From assembly GCA_030682795.1 (NCBI GenBank), contig JAUXNJ010000047.1:248001-312000 (forward strand): a stretch of DNA of 64,000 nucleotides, read 5' to 3'. The translations under genes and the position numbers were made by a program. Of the stretch, positions 26,856 through 35,883 are shown piece by piece. Numbering within the stretch: the stretch's first letter is position 1; the number at the start of each line of letters is the position of its first letter. The notes beneath the pieces were generated by a model. That model was not told the origin of the DNA, searched no databases, and saw only the letters and a list, made by a program, of their open reading frames with translations. Origin of the DNA: Sphingobacteriaceae bacterium. GTDB taxonomy: Bacteria; Bacteroidota; Bacteroidia; UBA7662.

Positions 26856-26906
26856 CCTAGATAACTGTATTTTCAAACTCCCAGTCCCTGCTTTTGTTCC
26901 TGCCCT

Positions 26907-29330
26907 ATGCCCTTTCCACATTCCATCGCTTGGTTTAACGTTAAAAACTGGCAGCCTTTCGACTTTCAGCTAGATTGCTGGGAAGCTGTAGCGGCAGGAA
27001 AAAGCGGATTATTGAATGCGCCAACGGGATTTGGAAAAACCTATGCCCTCTTTTTGCCTTTGCTCGAAGAGCTATCGAAGCAAGAAGAAAAATCGAGGAA
27101 ACCCGGCTTAAAAATGCTCTGGATTACCCCACTGCGGGCACTCACAGCAGACTTAGCGCTGGCCATGCAAGAGGCCGCTATTGGGTTTGGATTACAAATC
27201 CGCATTGAAACAAAAACAGGAGATACCGAGGCCTCGGTACGACAAAAACAACGTTTGGCCTTGCCAGATGTGCTACTTACTACCCCTGAAAGTCTTCACC
27301 TCCTGCTAAGTACCCCCAGCTGGGAAGAAAAACTGAGCAATTTAGACCATTTTATAGTGGATGAATGGCACGAAATGCTCGGCAACAAGCGAGGTGTAAT
27401 GCTAGAATTGGCCTTGGCTGTGCTCAAAAACAAAAAGCCTCATCTGCGTATTTGGGGCATTTCGGCCACCATTGGCAACCTTACTGAAGCCATGCAAGTG
27501 CTCCTTGCGGATAGCTGGGAAAAGGGTATTTTGGTGCAAAGCCAGTTTCGCAAAAGTACCAGCGTAACCAGCATTATTCCACAAAACTTCGAAAAATACC
27601 CTTGGGCTGGGCACTTGGGACTGCAAGTAGTACCCCAACTTATTCCTCTGATTTACAATGCTAAAACTAGCCTCATCTTTACCAATACAAGAGCACAGAC
27701 CGAGCTCTGGTACCAACGTATTTTGGAGGTAGCGCCAGACTTGAGCGGACAAATTGCCTTGCACCACGGCTCATTAAGCACAGAAATCAGAACCTGGGTA
27801 GAAGAAGCACTTCATGCAGGGAAGCTAAAAGCAGTGGTTTGTACTTCGAGTTTGGACTTAGGGGTAGATTTTAAACCTGTTGAGCAAGTTTTCCAAATAG
27901 GGAGTCCCAAAAGCGTAGCCCGTTTTTTGCAACGTGCGGGTCGCAGTGGCCATCAACCAGGTGCCAGTAGTCAGATTTACTTTGTACCCACGCATGCATT
28001 GGAGCTCATGGAAGCCGCTGCCTTGCAGCAAGCCGTTGCTGAAAATAAACTCGAAGCCCGTCAACCGCTGCTGCTACCCTACGACGTACTCCTGCAATTT
28101 ATGATGACACTTGCTTGTGGGGATGGCTTTGTGCCCGCGGAGTTATGGAAATTACTGTCCCAAACCTTTGCCTTCCAAAGCATTCAAAAAGAGGCTTTTG
28201 ATTGGTGCTTGCGGTTTTTGATCAGTGGTGGCGAAAGTTTAGAGGCTTACGATGAATACCAAAAAGTTGGGGTGGTGAATGGCCGGGTACTGGCCTTGAA
28301 TAAGAAAATAGTCATGAAGCACCGCATGTCGATTGGCACCATTGTGAGTGATACCAATTTGGCCGTGACTTACCTCAATGGTGGACGCATTGGTAGTGTG
28401 GAAGAGTGGTTTGTAACGAGTTTGCTACCTGGCGATGTATTTTGGTTCGCTGGCAAGGCATTGGAGTTTGTACGCATCAAAGAGCTACAAGTGCAAGTCA
28501 AAAAAAGCAGTCGCACCGATGGCAAAGTGCCTTCCTGGATGGGTGGCCGCATGCCGCTCTCCTCTTCCTTATCGGCTTACCTGCGCCAGCGTTGCGATGA
28601 CGCCGCCCATCAACTACATCAAGGAGCAGAAATGTTGGCTTTACAAGCACTTTTAGCTGAGCAGCAAAAACGCTCTCATCTCCCCAAAAACAATGAAATA
28701 CTGGTAGAACTACTGCAGCTCAATGATGGTTACCGCTTGTTGTGCTACCCCTTTGAAGGCCGGCAGGTACATGAGGGATTATCGGCCCTGTTTGCCTACC
28801 GCCTCGGTCAATGGAAGCCCATGAGCTACTCTATGGCCATGAACGACTACGGCTTCGAGCTGTTCAGCGACCAGGCCATACCTTTAGATGCCGGTAGCTG
28901 GGAACGTCTGTTAAGCACTGATAACCTACGCAACGACTTATTAGCCAGCCTAAATGCCACGGAAATGGCCCGCCGCCAGTTTGGGGAGATTTGTCGCGTG
29001 GCTGGACTCGTTTTTCACGGATATCCCGGTGCACCAATTCGTACCAAGCATTTAAAGACTTCCTCCCACTTACTTTTTAATGTATTTTATGAATATGAAA
29101 GTAATAATTTGCTCGTACAACAGGCCTTTGAGCAAGTGCTTGAGCAGCAACTAGACGAAAGCCGACTGCGTAGCGCCCTCCTGCGCATGCAGCACCAAAA
29201 GCTGATTCTCCACCGCAGCAACAACCCTACCCCCTTTAGCTTTCCGCTGTTAGCCGATCGACTTCGGGAAAAAATTAGCAGCGAGCAATTGGCCGATCGG
29301 CTAAAAAAAATGATGCCATCTGCCTCATAA
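26907..29330 (+). CDS. Lhr-like DEXH-box helicase (ligase-associated DNA damage response type)
   Basis: This 807-residue superfamily 2 helicase has Walker A NAPTGFGKT (about residue 40), motif II DEWHEMLG, motif III SGISATIGN-like (WGISATIG), the C-lobe motifs CTSSLDLGVDF and RFLQRAGRSGHQ, and a long Lhr-type winged-helix/beta-barrel C-terminal half. It matches the helicase of the bacterial four-gene set of ATP-dependent ligase, metallo-beta-lactamase-fold exonuclease, helicase and PdeM. The PdeM gene follows 17 bases downstream. The ligase and exonuclease genes are absent from this locus: the upstream neighbour is degP behind a terminator. The role in DNA repair is inferred from the family. 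Confidence 0.93.
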   Translation: MPFPHSIAWFNVKNWQPFDFQLDCWEAVAAGKSGLLNAPTGFGKTYALFLPLLEELSKQEEKSRKPGLKMLWITPLRALTADLALAMQEAAIGFGLQIRIETKTGDTEASVRQKQRLALPDVLLTTPESLHLLLSTPSWEEKLSNLDHFIVDEWHEMLGNKRGVMLELALAVLKNKKPHLRIWGISATIGNLTEAMQVLLADSWEKGILVQSQFRKSTSVTSIIPQNFEKYPWAGHLGLQVVPQLIPLIYNAKTSLIFTNTRAQTELWYQRILEVAPDLSGQIALHHGSLSTEIRTWVEEALHAGKLKAVVCTSSLDLGVDFKPVEQVFQIGSPKSVARFLQRAGRSGHQPGASSQIYFVPTHALELMEAAALQQAVAENKLEARQPLLLPYDVLLQFMMTLACGDGFVPAELWKLLSQTFAFQSIQKEAFDWCLRFLISGGESLEAYDEYQKVGVVNGRVLALNKKIVMKHRMSIGTIVSDTNLAVTYLNGGRIGSVEEWFVTSLLPGDVFWFAGKALEFVRIKELQVQVKKSSRTDGKVPSWMGGRMPLSSSLSAYLRQRCDDAAHQLHQGAEMLALQALLAEQQKRSHLPKNNEILVELLQLNDGYRLLCYPFEGRQVHEGLSALFAYRLGQWKPMSYSMAMNDYGFELFSDQAIPLDAGSWERLLSTDNLRNDLLASLNATEMARRQFGEICRVAGLVFHGYPGAPIRTKHLKTSSHLLFNVFYEYESNNLLVQQAFEQVLEQQLDESRLRSALLRMQHQKLILHRSNNPTPFSFPLLADRLREKISSEQLADRLKKMMPSAS

Positions 29331-29347
29331 TCCTCATTTTTGAGCAT

Positions 29348-30019
29348 ATGATGACAGCACAGCTTGAAGTAAGTCTTGGCGGAACCCAGTGGATATTAGA
29401 CCATCGCAAGGCGGCCTATTTGCCAGCGCACAAACTACTTCTTTTATCAGATGTGCATCTGGGGAAAGTACAACATTTCCGTAAAAACGGCATCGCTGTA
29501 CCCGCACAAGCCGCATCCCAAAACTTGTCATTAATGCAGTCTCTCCTGACTGATTACCAAGCTACAACCGTTTTGTTTTTGGGAGATTTGTTTCACAGCA
29601 GAGACAATACCGAGCACCAGTTACTTGAGCAAATGCACCAAAGTTTCCCCCACGTACAGCTTGCTTTGGTACCTGGGAACCATGATGAATCGATGCTCAA
29701 GCAGCTTCCTGCCTTTTTACAGCTTACCAATCCTAGCCACCAACTCGGCAATATGCTGTTCAGCCATCATCCACCACCAAGTTTTCAAAAACAATATTTT
29801 CATTGCTACGGTCACCTACACCCAGCTGTAGAAGTACGCGGCAGAGCGCGTCAGCGTATGAAATTTCCAGCCTTTTTATTTACAGCTAACGCCTTGGTCA
29901 TGCCAGCCTTTGGTCAATTCACAGGTTCGGTTGCCGCCAACCAACATTTACCTCATGCTAACCAAGTGTTATGTACACCAGAAGGCCTTTGGTGCATCGA
30001 AAATCACAAATTTTCCTAA
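29348..30019 (+). CDS. pdeM: Ligase-associated metallophosphoesterase PdeM
   Basis: The protein has 223 residues and is a calcineurin-like phosphoesterase. All metal-ligand motifs are present in order: SDVHLGK (near residue 35), GDLFHSRD, GNHDE, a HHPP segment and GHLHP. The FRKNGIAVP motif between the first two is characteristic of the PdeM branch. It probably acts as a DNA or nucleotide phosphodiesterase together with the adjacent helicase. It ends about 105 bases before the PspC gene and there is no strong terminator. Confidence 0.93.
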   Translation: MMTAQLEVSLGGTQWILDHRKAAYLPAHKLLLLSDVHLGKVQHFRKNGIAVPAQAASQNLSLMQSLLTDYQATTVLFLGDLFHSRDNTEHQLLEQMHQSFPHVQLALVPGNHDESMLKQLPAFLQLTNPSHQLGNMLFSHHPPPSFQKQYFHCYGHLHPAVEVRGRARQRMKFPAFLFTANALVMPAFGQFTGSVAANQHLPHANQVLCTPEGLWCIENHKFS

Positions 30020-30124
30020 GTATGCAACCGCAATGCCAACTGTTTCGTCTATTTGCTGTGTGACTTATTAGCATTTTTGTCATGCGATATTTTTCACGAA
30101 GTTTATACCTTTAAAAGCCCTGTT

Positions 30125-30562
30125 ATGGAAAGAAGAATTTACAGATTGCGTACCGATCGGGTACTGGCCGGTGTTGCCAGCGGTATCGCACGTCATTTTA
30201 AAACCGACCCTGTACTCATCCGCGTGCTTTTTGTTGCTATGGCCTTGGTGGGTGGTGGTGGCATATTAGCTTACATCATTCTTTGGGCTATCATTCCTGA
30301 AGAACCATTTGGCAGTTTTGAGTCCACCGCAACCACCAATTCAGATACGAGCGCCGATAATTCCTTTACCTTCGCAGAAAGCAATGTACCACAAGCGCGC
30401 ACAGGCTCTTTGATTGCTGGAATAGTATTGATTGTAATGGGTACGTTGTTTTTGGCTGATGAGTTTTTACCTGATTTTAACTTTGGCAAATACTGGCCTG
30501 TATTGCTGGTAGCCATTGGCATTGCTTTATTGTTCACCGCTCGTAAAAAAGAAAAATCATGA
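30125..30562 (+). CDS. PspC-domain membrane protein
   Basis: From the ATG at 30125 the protein has 145 residues. The N-terminal PspC domain (about 1-62) reads RRIYRLRTDRVLAGVASGIARHF, followed by a hydrophobic helix (VLFVAMALVGGGGILAYIILWAII) and a PEEP motif. Two further hydrophobic segments at the C terminus (LIAGIVLIVMGTLFLADEF, YWPVLLVAIGIALLF) form a LiaI/LiaF-like transmembrane hairpin. PspC proteins sense inner-membrane stress. The stop overlaps the start of the next gene by 4 bp, and the two products share the hairpin, so they probably work together. Confidence 0.92.
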   Translation: MERRIYRLRTDRVLAGVASGIARHFKTDPVLIRVLFVAMALVGGGGILAYIILWAIIPEEPFGSFESTATTNSDTSADNSFTFAESNVPQARTGSLIAGIVLIVMGTLFLADEFLPDFNFGKYWPVLLVAIGIALLFTARKKEKS

Positions 30563-31518
30563 AAGCAGATCGTATATTTTGGGGTGTCATCCTCATCCTT
30601 TTTGGCGTCTTGTTTTTCTTACAAAACTTAGGGTATGTAAGTTTTCAATTTGGCGCTATCTGGAAACTTTGGCCGTTGGCACTCATATATTGGGGCTTTT
30701 CTGCCCTGCTTAAAGATAAATCAGGAAGTGCAAACCCTGTGCTTTATGGCATCCAAATCATCATTCTTGCTGTAGTCGTTTACTTTTTGGTTAAGCCTAT
30801 CCAACCTAAATCGACTAGCTTTTATGATTTTCATCCTGAATGGAAAGAAGGTGCCGAAGGCTTTGACGAGGGGTCTTCTAAAAAAGAAAAAAAACGAGCA
30901 CATGCCTTTGAAATACCTTGGAATGCTGGACTAGAAACGGCTAGTTTGGAGGTAGACTTTGGTGCAGGAAATTTGAACATTGCAGGTGAAACCACTGAGC
31001 TTTTAAAAGCAGATGCTTCTACCAATTTCGGCAATTATGCCTTTGAAAATAAAGTAACTGGCAATACGGCGACTATTGAACTGTCGTACAACGCCAAGGA
31101 GGTTAATATGAATAGGAAGTTTAAAAACGATTTAAACATCCAGCTGCATCCCGCGCCCATTTGGTCGCTCTCCCTCGAAACAGGAGCCTCGGCAAGCGAT
31201 ATTGATTTATCACCCTACAAAATCGAAAAGCTCAAAATTGATGGTGGCGCCATGAGCATGGATTTAAAATTAGGGCTGCCTGTGAAGGTGATGGAAGTAG
31301 ATATTCAGGCAGGTGCCTCTTCTTTCGATATTAAAATCCCGAAAAAAGCAAGTTGTGAAATCAAAATTCAAGGTGGCTTGAGCAGTCTCGATATCACTGG
31401 TTTTGAAAAAATAAGCAAGGGTTTGTACAGAAGTACGGGCTTTGACGCAGGAAAGCCACATATTCAGCTGAATGTTGAAACAGGTGTGAGCTCTGTGAGC
31501 ATAAATACCTACGATTAA
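30559..31518 (+). CDS. LiaF-like transmembrane protein with beta-repeat C-terminal domain
   Basis: The 319-residue protein starts with a LiaI/DUF5668-type hairpin (RIFWGVILILFGVLFFLQNLGYV..., GAIWKLWPLALIYWGF), has a third hydrophobic segment near residue 70, then a soluble domain (about 130-319) of repeated short strands such as LKIDGGAMSMDLKLG and MEVDIQAGASSFDIKIP, a beta-helix-like adhesin fold seen in LiaF and related DUF2154/DUF4097 proteins. It likely senses or transmits envelope or cell-wall antibiotic stress together with the PspC protein. No sensor kinase is adjacent. Confidence 0.88.
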   Translation: MKADRIFWGVILILFGVLFFLQNLGYVSFQFGAIWKLWPLALIYWGFSALLKDKSGSANPVLYGIQIIILAVVVYFLVKPIQPKSTSFYDFHPEWKEGAEGFDEGSSKKEKKRAHAFEIPWNAGLETASLEVDFGAGNLNIAGETTELLKADASTNFGNYAFENKVTGNTATIELSYNAKEVNMNRKFKNDLNIQLHPAPIWSLSLETGASASDIDLSPYKIEKLKIDGGAMSMDLKLGLPVKVMEVDIQAGASSFDIKIPKKASCEIKIQGGLSSLDITGFEKISKGLYRSTGFDAGKPHIQLNVETGVSSVSINTYD

Positions 31519-31553
31519 TCGAAACAAACTGCCTATTTTTTCCTTTTACAAAC

Positions 31554-33839
31554 GTGGATTTTATCTTTAAGAATAGCAAGCTGTTACTTCTGGTAACAGC
31601 TTTTTTAACGTTGGGCGCCTTCTATCGGGCTACCAAAATCTCCTTTATTTACGATTTAGAAGCTTTTTTTCCGAAAGACGATCCCGATGTCGCCTTCATG
31701 GCCTCTTTCAAAGAGCGCTTGCAACGTGACGATTTGTTTTTGATGGTTGCCATCGATCGCGAGCAAGACATATATGATGTAGCCTTTTTAAAAAAGGTGA
31801 ATGCCTTCACCTTAGCTTGTAAAGCGCTACCCAACATCCAAAGTGCGGAGTCAGTCACTACCCTTAAAGAGCCTTTAAAAACCCCCTTCGGCTTAAGTTC
31901 GCGGCGTTTACTGCATTGGGAAGACAGTAGTAGATTAGAAAACGACCGCCTGGTGATTAGGGCGGATGAACGGATTCGAAACAATTTGGTTTCAGCCGAT
32001 GAACAGGCCTTGGTAGTAAGCATGACCACCACGGGACAGCTGAGTCAAGCGGAAGCTAATTTGCTGAATTACCAAATCGATTCGTTAATAAACGCATACG
32101 AATTCCACAAAACGCATACAGCCGGTGTAATCACTACCCAGGCCGTTTTTGTGCAAAAGATTGAAGAAGAGCTGCTGCTCTACATTGCGCTTTCTATCTT
32201 GATTGTGACCATTGTGCTTTTTTTCTTGTACAAAAGCTTTTGGGGCATTGTCATTCCCCTCGCTTCTGTGGTAGTGTCATTGGCTGTTTTTTTGGGCTAT
32301 ATGGAATTGAGCGGACAATCTTTCGACGTAATCAGCACCATGTTCCCCACGCTGATGTTGATTTTTGGGATGTCCGACGTCATCCACTTACAAAGCAAAT
32401 ACATCGATGAGCTCGAAAAAAACAAAAGTCGCTGGCAAGCTATGCGAACGGCCTTTAAAGAAATTGGAACCGCTTTGCTCCTTACCTCCATTACTACAGC
32501 CATTGGTTTTGGCTCCTTACTGCTTTCCAGCATTCCAGCCATCCAACGATTTGGATTGAATGCTGCTGTAGGCGTTCTCATTGCCTATGTATTTGTGTTG
32601 ATTTTTGCGAGTGCCGCCTTGCTACATTTTGATCGGCCCCAACTTCAGAACATTCGTAAACAGCGCAGTAATTGGCGCAAATTCAGTCTCACACTCTATC
32701 TCCAAAACCGAAAATATCCTGTTCAGATTAGCCTCATCGCCGTTTTTGTATTGCTATTATCGGCTTTTGGCATTTCTAAAATATCCACCAACAGTTACTT
32801 ACTTGGCGACATTCCGCGGGAAAGCAAACTGCGTCAAGACTTCCTATTCTTTGAATCCAAATTTGCCGGGGTTCGTCCTTTTGAAATTGCCATCCTACCC
32901 GCAACTGGTAAAAAAATACTTGACCAAGATGTGATTATACAAACGGCCAAGCTCACAGATTATCTTCAGTCAAAATTTGCCATTGGTGCCATTCAGTCGC
33001 CCGTGGTTTTTATTAAGAGCATTCACAAAAGCTGGAATGGCGGCGCTGCTGATCAGTACAGCATACCGGAAAGCACCGAGGCCTATGATGACATTCGAAA
33101 AGTTGCTGTGAATTTTGCGAAACGCGCCGCTTACAAACTCTTCGACGAAGATCAAACAATTGGACGCATCAGTGCACGCATTCAGGACACCGGCTCCGAT
33201 AGTTTAGCCTTAGACATGGTGGAAATTGAAAATTGGATGACGCAAAACATCGATCCGAGCGTGGCCAGCTTTAAGATGACGGGATCGGTGCTTTTGGTAG
33301 ATAAAAACCACGAATACTTAAGAAAAAACCTGTTCCAAGGACTTTTGCTGGCTTTCTTCTTGGTAGGGATTATATTTTCGGTGTTGTTCAAGGACTGGCG
33401 CATGGTCTTAGTAAGCATCATTCCGAATATTGTGCCCATGATCATTGCGGGCGCAGCCTTGGGCTTTACGGGCATTGAACTCAAAGCAGTTACGGCCGTT
33501 ATTTTCACCGTTTCGTTTGGAATTGCGGTAGACGACACCATCCATTTTTTAACACGCTATAAACTCGAACGTACCAAAGGCCGTAGTGTAGATGCATCGC
33601 TGCGCCAAACTTTTTTGGTAAGCGTTAAAGCCATTACCATTACCACTATCATCCTCATCTTTGGCTTTATAAGTTTGATATTTAGCAGCTTTACCGGCAC
33701 GTATTATGTGGGAGTATTGGTCTGCATTACCCTAATTAGTGCACTGATTGCAGACATTTACATTATCCCGCAACTCTTGTATTGGATCAATCCAGGAAGT
33801 AGGCCTAAGGCTGGTAAACGCGGTGCTTCACAAAAATAG
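31554..33839 (+). CDS. RND/MMPL-superfamily exporter
   Basis: The protein has 761 residues from a GTG at 31554; no ATG precedes the first transmembrane segment. The architecture is a duplicated unit of one helix, a periplasmic loop, and five more helices. First-half helices lie at about 8-25 and 205-380, second-half ones at about 400-420 and 590-745. The sterol-sensing/MMPL-like motifs GMSDVIHLQSKY and GIAVDDTIHFLTRYKLER contain the proton-relay acids. Such proteins in Bacteroidota are implicated in lipid or hopanoid export; the cargo here is unknown. There is no membrane-fusion or TolC partner beside it. The last 35 bases overlap the 3' end of the convergent peroxidase gene. Confidence 0.92.
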   Translation: MDFIFKNSKLLLLVTAFLTLGAFYRATKISFIYDLEAFFPKDDPDVAFMASFKERLQRDDLFLMVAIDREQDIYDVAFLKKVNAFTLACKALPNIQSAESVTTLKEPLKTPFGLSSRRLLHWEDSSRLENDRLVIRADERIRNNLVSADEQALVVSMTTTGQLSQAEANLLNYQIDSLINAYEFHKTHTAGVITTQAVFVQKIEEELLLYIALSILIVTIVLFFLYKSFWGIVIPLASVVVSLAVFLGYMELSGQSFDVISTMFPTLMLIFGMSDVIHLQSKYIDELEKNKSRWQAMRTAFKEIGTALLLTSITTAIGFGSLLLSSIPAIQRFGLNAAVGVLIAYVFVLIFASAALLHFDRPQLQNIRKQRSNWRKFSLTLYLQNRKYPVQISLIAVFVLLLSAFGISKISTNSYLLGDIPRESKLRQDFLFFESKFAGVRPFEIAILPATGKKILDQDVIIQTAKLTDYLQSKFAIGAIQSPVVFIKSIHKSWNGGAADQYSIPESTEAYDDIRKVAVNFAKRAAYKLFDEDQTIGRISARIQDTGSDSLALDMVEIENWMTQNIDPSVASFKMTGSVLLVDKNHEYLRKNLFQGLLLAFFLVGIIFSVLFKDWRMVLVSIIPNIVPMIIAGAALGFTGIELKAVTAVIFTVSFGIAVDDTIHFLTRYKLERTKGRSVDASLRQTFLVSVKAITITTIILIFGFISLIFSSFTGTYYVGVLVCITLISALIADIYIIPQLLYWINPGSRPKAGKRGASQK

Positions 33840-34806
33840 AGTCATTTAAAGCGTGTAAAAACTGCTCTAAATCCTGCAATTCTGATGGCGACAAACCCAG
33901 TGGTTTGATACGTGAATCTTGTCCCGGATAACCATCACCTCCCCTGTTGTAATAGGCCAAAACTTCGCTCAAGCTGTTGTAGCGCCCATCGTGCATGTAT
34001 GGCGCGCTAAAGCCTAAGTTCCGCAAACTTGAGGTTTTAAACTTGGCGAAATCCTCGGCTCGGTTCGAAATGCGCGCCCTACCGGTATCGAGCTGGGCAT
34101 CCATATTTAAGCCAATATTGTGGAATTGGAAGTCGGTAAAATTCACCCCGCTATGACAGCTTGCACATTGCGTTCGATTACTGAAAAACAAATCTTTCCC
34201 TCGGCTTTCTGAGGCATTTAGCACTTGTGCAGAATTGTATAGATAGTTATCGTACTTACTATTGGCGGATACCAAACTCAACTGAAACCACATCAAAGCG
34301 CGTGTGATGCTGAACGGGTCGGGCTGTCGTTGATAGATTTTTTCAATTTCTGAAACGTAAAAGTCGCTCGTTCGTAAGCGCAATGACAGCTCCTGCAAGG
34401 GCAAATCGAGCTCATGGTGGTCATCCATGGGCGCCATGGCTACTTCTTCCAAACGAGGAATACCGCCATCTTTGAAAAACGATTGTGGAAAAAACAGATT
34501 GAATAGCGGTGGTGCATTGCGGCGCCCGCTACCGCCATGGGCCCCCACGCTAAAAGGAAGACCGTCTCCAAAAGCCAAGGCTTGCTTATGACAGGAGGCG
34601 CAACTTACCGAACTGTCTCGCGAAAGCCCCCGGTCGTAAAACAGCGCTCGTCCAAGTTCTATTTGGAGCTTATTGCGCTCCGACAAGTACCGGATGCTAT
34701 CGGGTATCGGAAAATCAGCTGGTATTTCTGGTAAATCAAACTTTAGCTCCGGCTTACTTTCGCAGGCAAATGCGGCCAACAGCAACAAAGCCGCCCAGCT
34801 TTTCAT
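33805..34806 (-). CDS. Diheme cytochrome c peroxidase family protein (MbnH/MauG-like), copy 1
   Basis: This 333-residue protein is a probable lipoprotein (LLLLAAFAC, cysteine at about 15). The two c-type heme sites are CASCH at 69-73 and CASCH at 214-218. The APYMHDG loop has His272, and 14 residues later stands Tyr286; in classical bacterial peroxidases this position is the distal Met ligand, whereas MauG and MbnH have Tyr. It is therefore more like a MauG-type oxidant of a protein partner than a peroxide scavenger. It overlaps the upstream paralogue by 1 bp, third in the operon after the MbnP-like gene. Confidence 0.92.
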   Translation of the reverse strand: MKSWAALLLLAAFACESKPELKFDLPEIPADFPIPDSIRYLSERNKLQIELGRALFYDRGLSRDSSVSCASCHKQALAFGDGLPFSVGAHGGSGRRNAPPLFNLFFPQSFFKDGGIPRLEEVAMAPMDDHHELDLPLQELSLRLRTSDFYVSEIEKIYQRQPDPFSITRALMWFQLSLVSANSKYDNYLYNSAQVLNASESRGKDLFFSNRTQCASCHSGVNFTDFQFHNIGLNMDAQLDTGRARISNRAEDFAKFKTSSLRNLGFSAPYMHDGRYNSLSEVLAYYNRGGDGYPGQDSRIKPLGLSPSELQDLEQFLHALNDSIFVKHRVYQP

Positions 34807-35882
34807 TAGAAAGGACTCTTGTATGCTGGATTGTTCAAATAAACAGAATCGGTAAGGGTGTGCAAAAAGGCAATGATGTCGGCTTTGTCTTGCGCTGACA
34901 AACCAAGTCCCACACCTTGTGATTTCAAATTAGGGTCTAAGGTAGGACTTGATTTCAAATGCTCGTTGTAATGGTCCATCACATCCTCCAAGGTAGCAAA
35001 ACGCCCGTCATGCATGTAAGGCCCCGTTACAGCAACATTACGCAAGCTTGGTGTTTTAAACTTACCGATGTCGGTGGGGTCGTTAGTCACGATACTGAAC
35101 CCTACAGCCGGATTCTCATCCAAACCGTTGTTTGTAAAGTTATTTACAGTAAATAAATGTGTTCCGTGGCAGTGGAAGCAGTCTGCTCCCGTAGGTCGAC
35201 CGCTACCAGGGGGACTAAACTCTCGCATAAAGAGGTTAAATCCACGCGTTTCTTCGGAATTCAATGGGTTTAGTACCGGATTTACGCGAAACCTATCAAA
35301 CTTAGAATCGGTAGATTGGATGCTCAAAATAAACTGCTCCAAGGCTTTGGCCATTCTCTCTGTCGTAACTACATCGCTACCAAAGGCTTTGCCAAATAAA
35401 TCGGGATAAAGGTTGGTTTGCTGCAATTTAGCCACTGCGTTCTGCAAACTTTCATGCATTTCAATAGGATCTTCAATGGGGAGTAAAACTTGTTGACGCA
35501 TGGTAGCAACTCTACCATCCCAAAAAAAGCGATTGGTCCACATCAAATTAAACAATGCCATGCTGTTACGTGAGCCAACTGCTCCTGTAATGCCTACGCT
35601 AAAACGCCTACCATTGTCGGTGAAAGCCAATTCCTGGTTGTGACAACTGGCGCAAGACTGTGTATTATCACCACTTAATTTGGTTTCATAAAACAAATGA
35701 CGTCCCAATTCTATGCCTTGTACCGTGAGGGGATTATCAGCAGGTACAACTGCTGGTGGAAAGAATGGCTTTTGCGCTAAAGAAACGGGCGTTGGTGCTG
35801 GATACTCCTTTGCAGGTTTCAAGTCAGGCTTACAAGCGCTAAAACCCAGCATTAAAATACTTACAAATAGCAGTCGATTCAT
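34806..35882 (-). CDS. Diheme cytochrome c peroxidase family protein (MbnH/MauG-like), copy 2
   Basis: The 358-residue protein has a lipobox (LMLGFSAC, about residue 17). Heme sites are CASCH at 77-81 and CFHCH at 235-239. The distal region PYMHDGR has His291 with Tyr305 14 residues on, again Tyr in place of the peroxidase Met. It starts one base after the MbnP-like stop and ends overlapping the copy 1 start. The two copies differ throughout their length, so this is an old duplication. MbnH-type enzymes oxidise a tryptophan in MbnP; this copy is the immediate neighbour of mbnP and the better candidate for that job. Confidence 0.92.
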   Translation of the reverse strand: MNRLLFVSILMLGFSACKPDLKPAKEYPAPTPVSLAQKPFFPPAVVPADNPLTVQGIELGRHLFYETKLSGDNTQSCASCHNQELAFTDNGRRFSVGITGAVGSRNSMALFNLMWTNRFFWDGRVATMRQQVLLPIEDPIEMHESLQNAVAKLQQTNLYPDLFGKAFGSDVVTTERMAKALEQFILSIQSTDSKFDRFRVNPVLNPLNSEETRGFNLFMREFSPPGSGRPTGADCFHCHGTHLFTVNNFTNNGLDENPAVGFSIVTNDPTDIGKFKTPSLRNVAVTGPYMHDGRFATLEDVMDHYNEHLKSSPTLDPNLKSQGVGLGLSAQDKADIIAFLHTLTDSVYLNNPAYKSPF

Positions 35883-35883
35883 C

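Noticed and set aside
33805-35882. Diheme genes as classical hydrogen-peroxide scavengers
   Set aside because: Both have Tyr at the distal Met position and sit in an operon with an MbnP-like protein.
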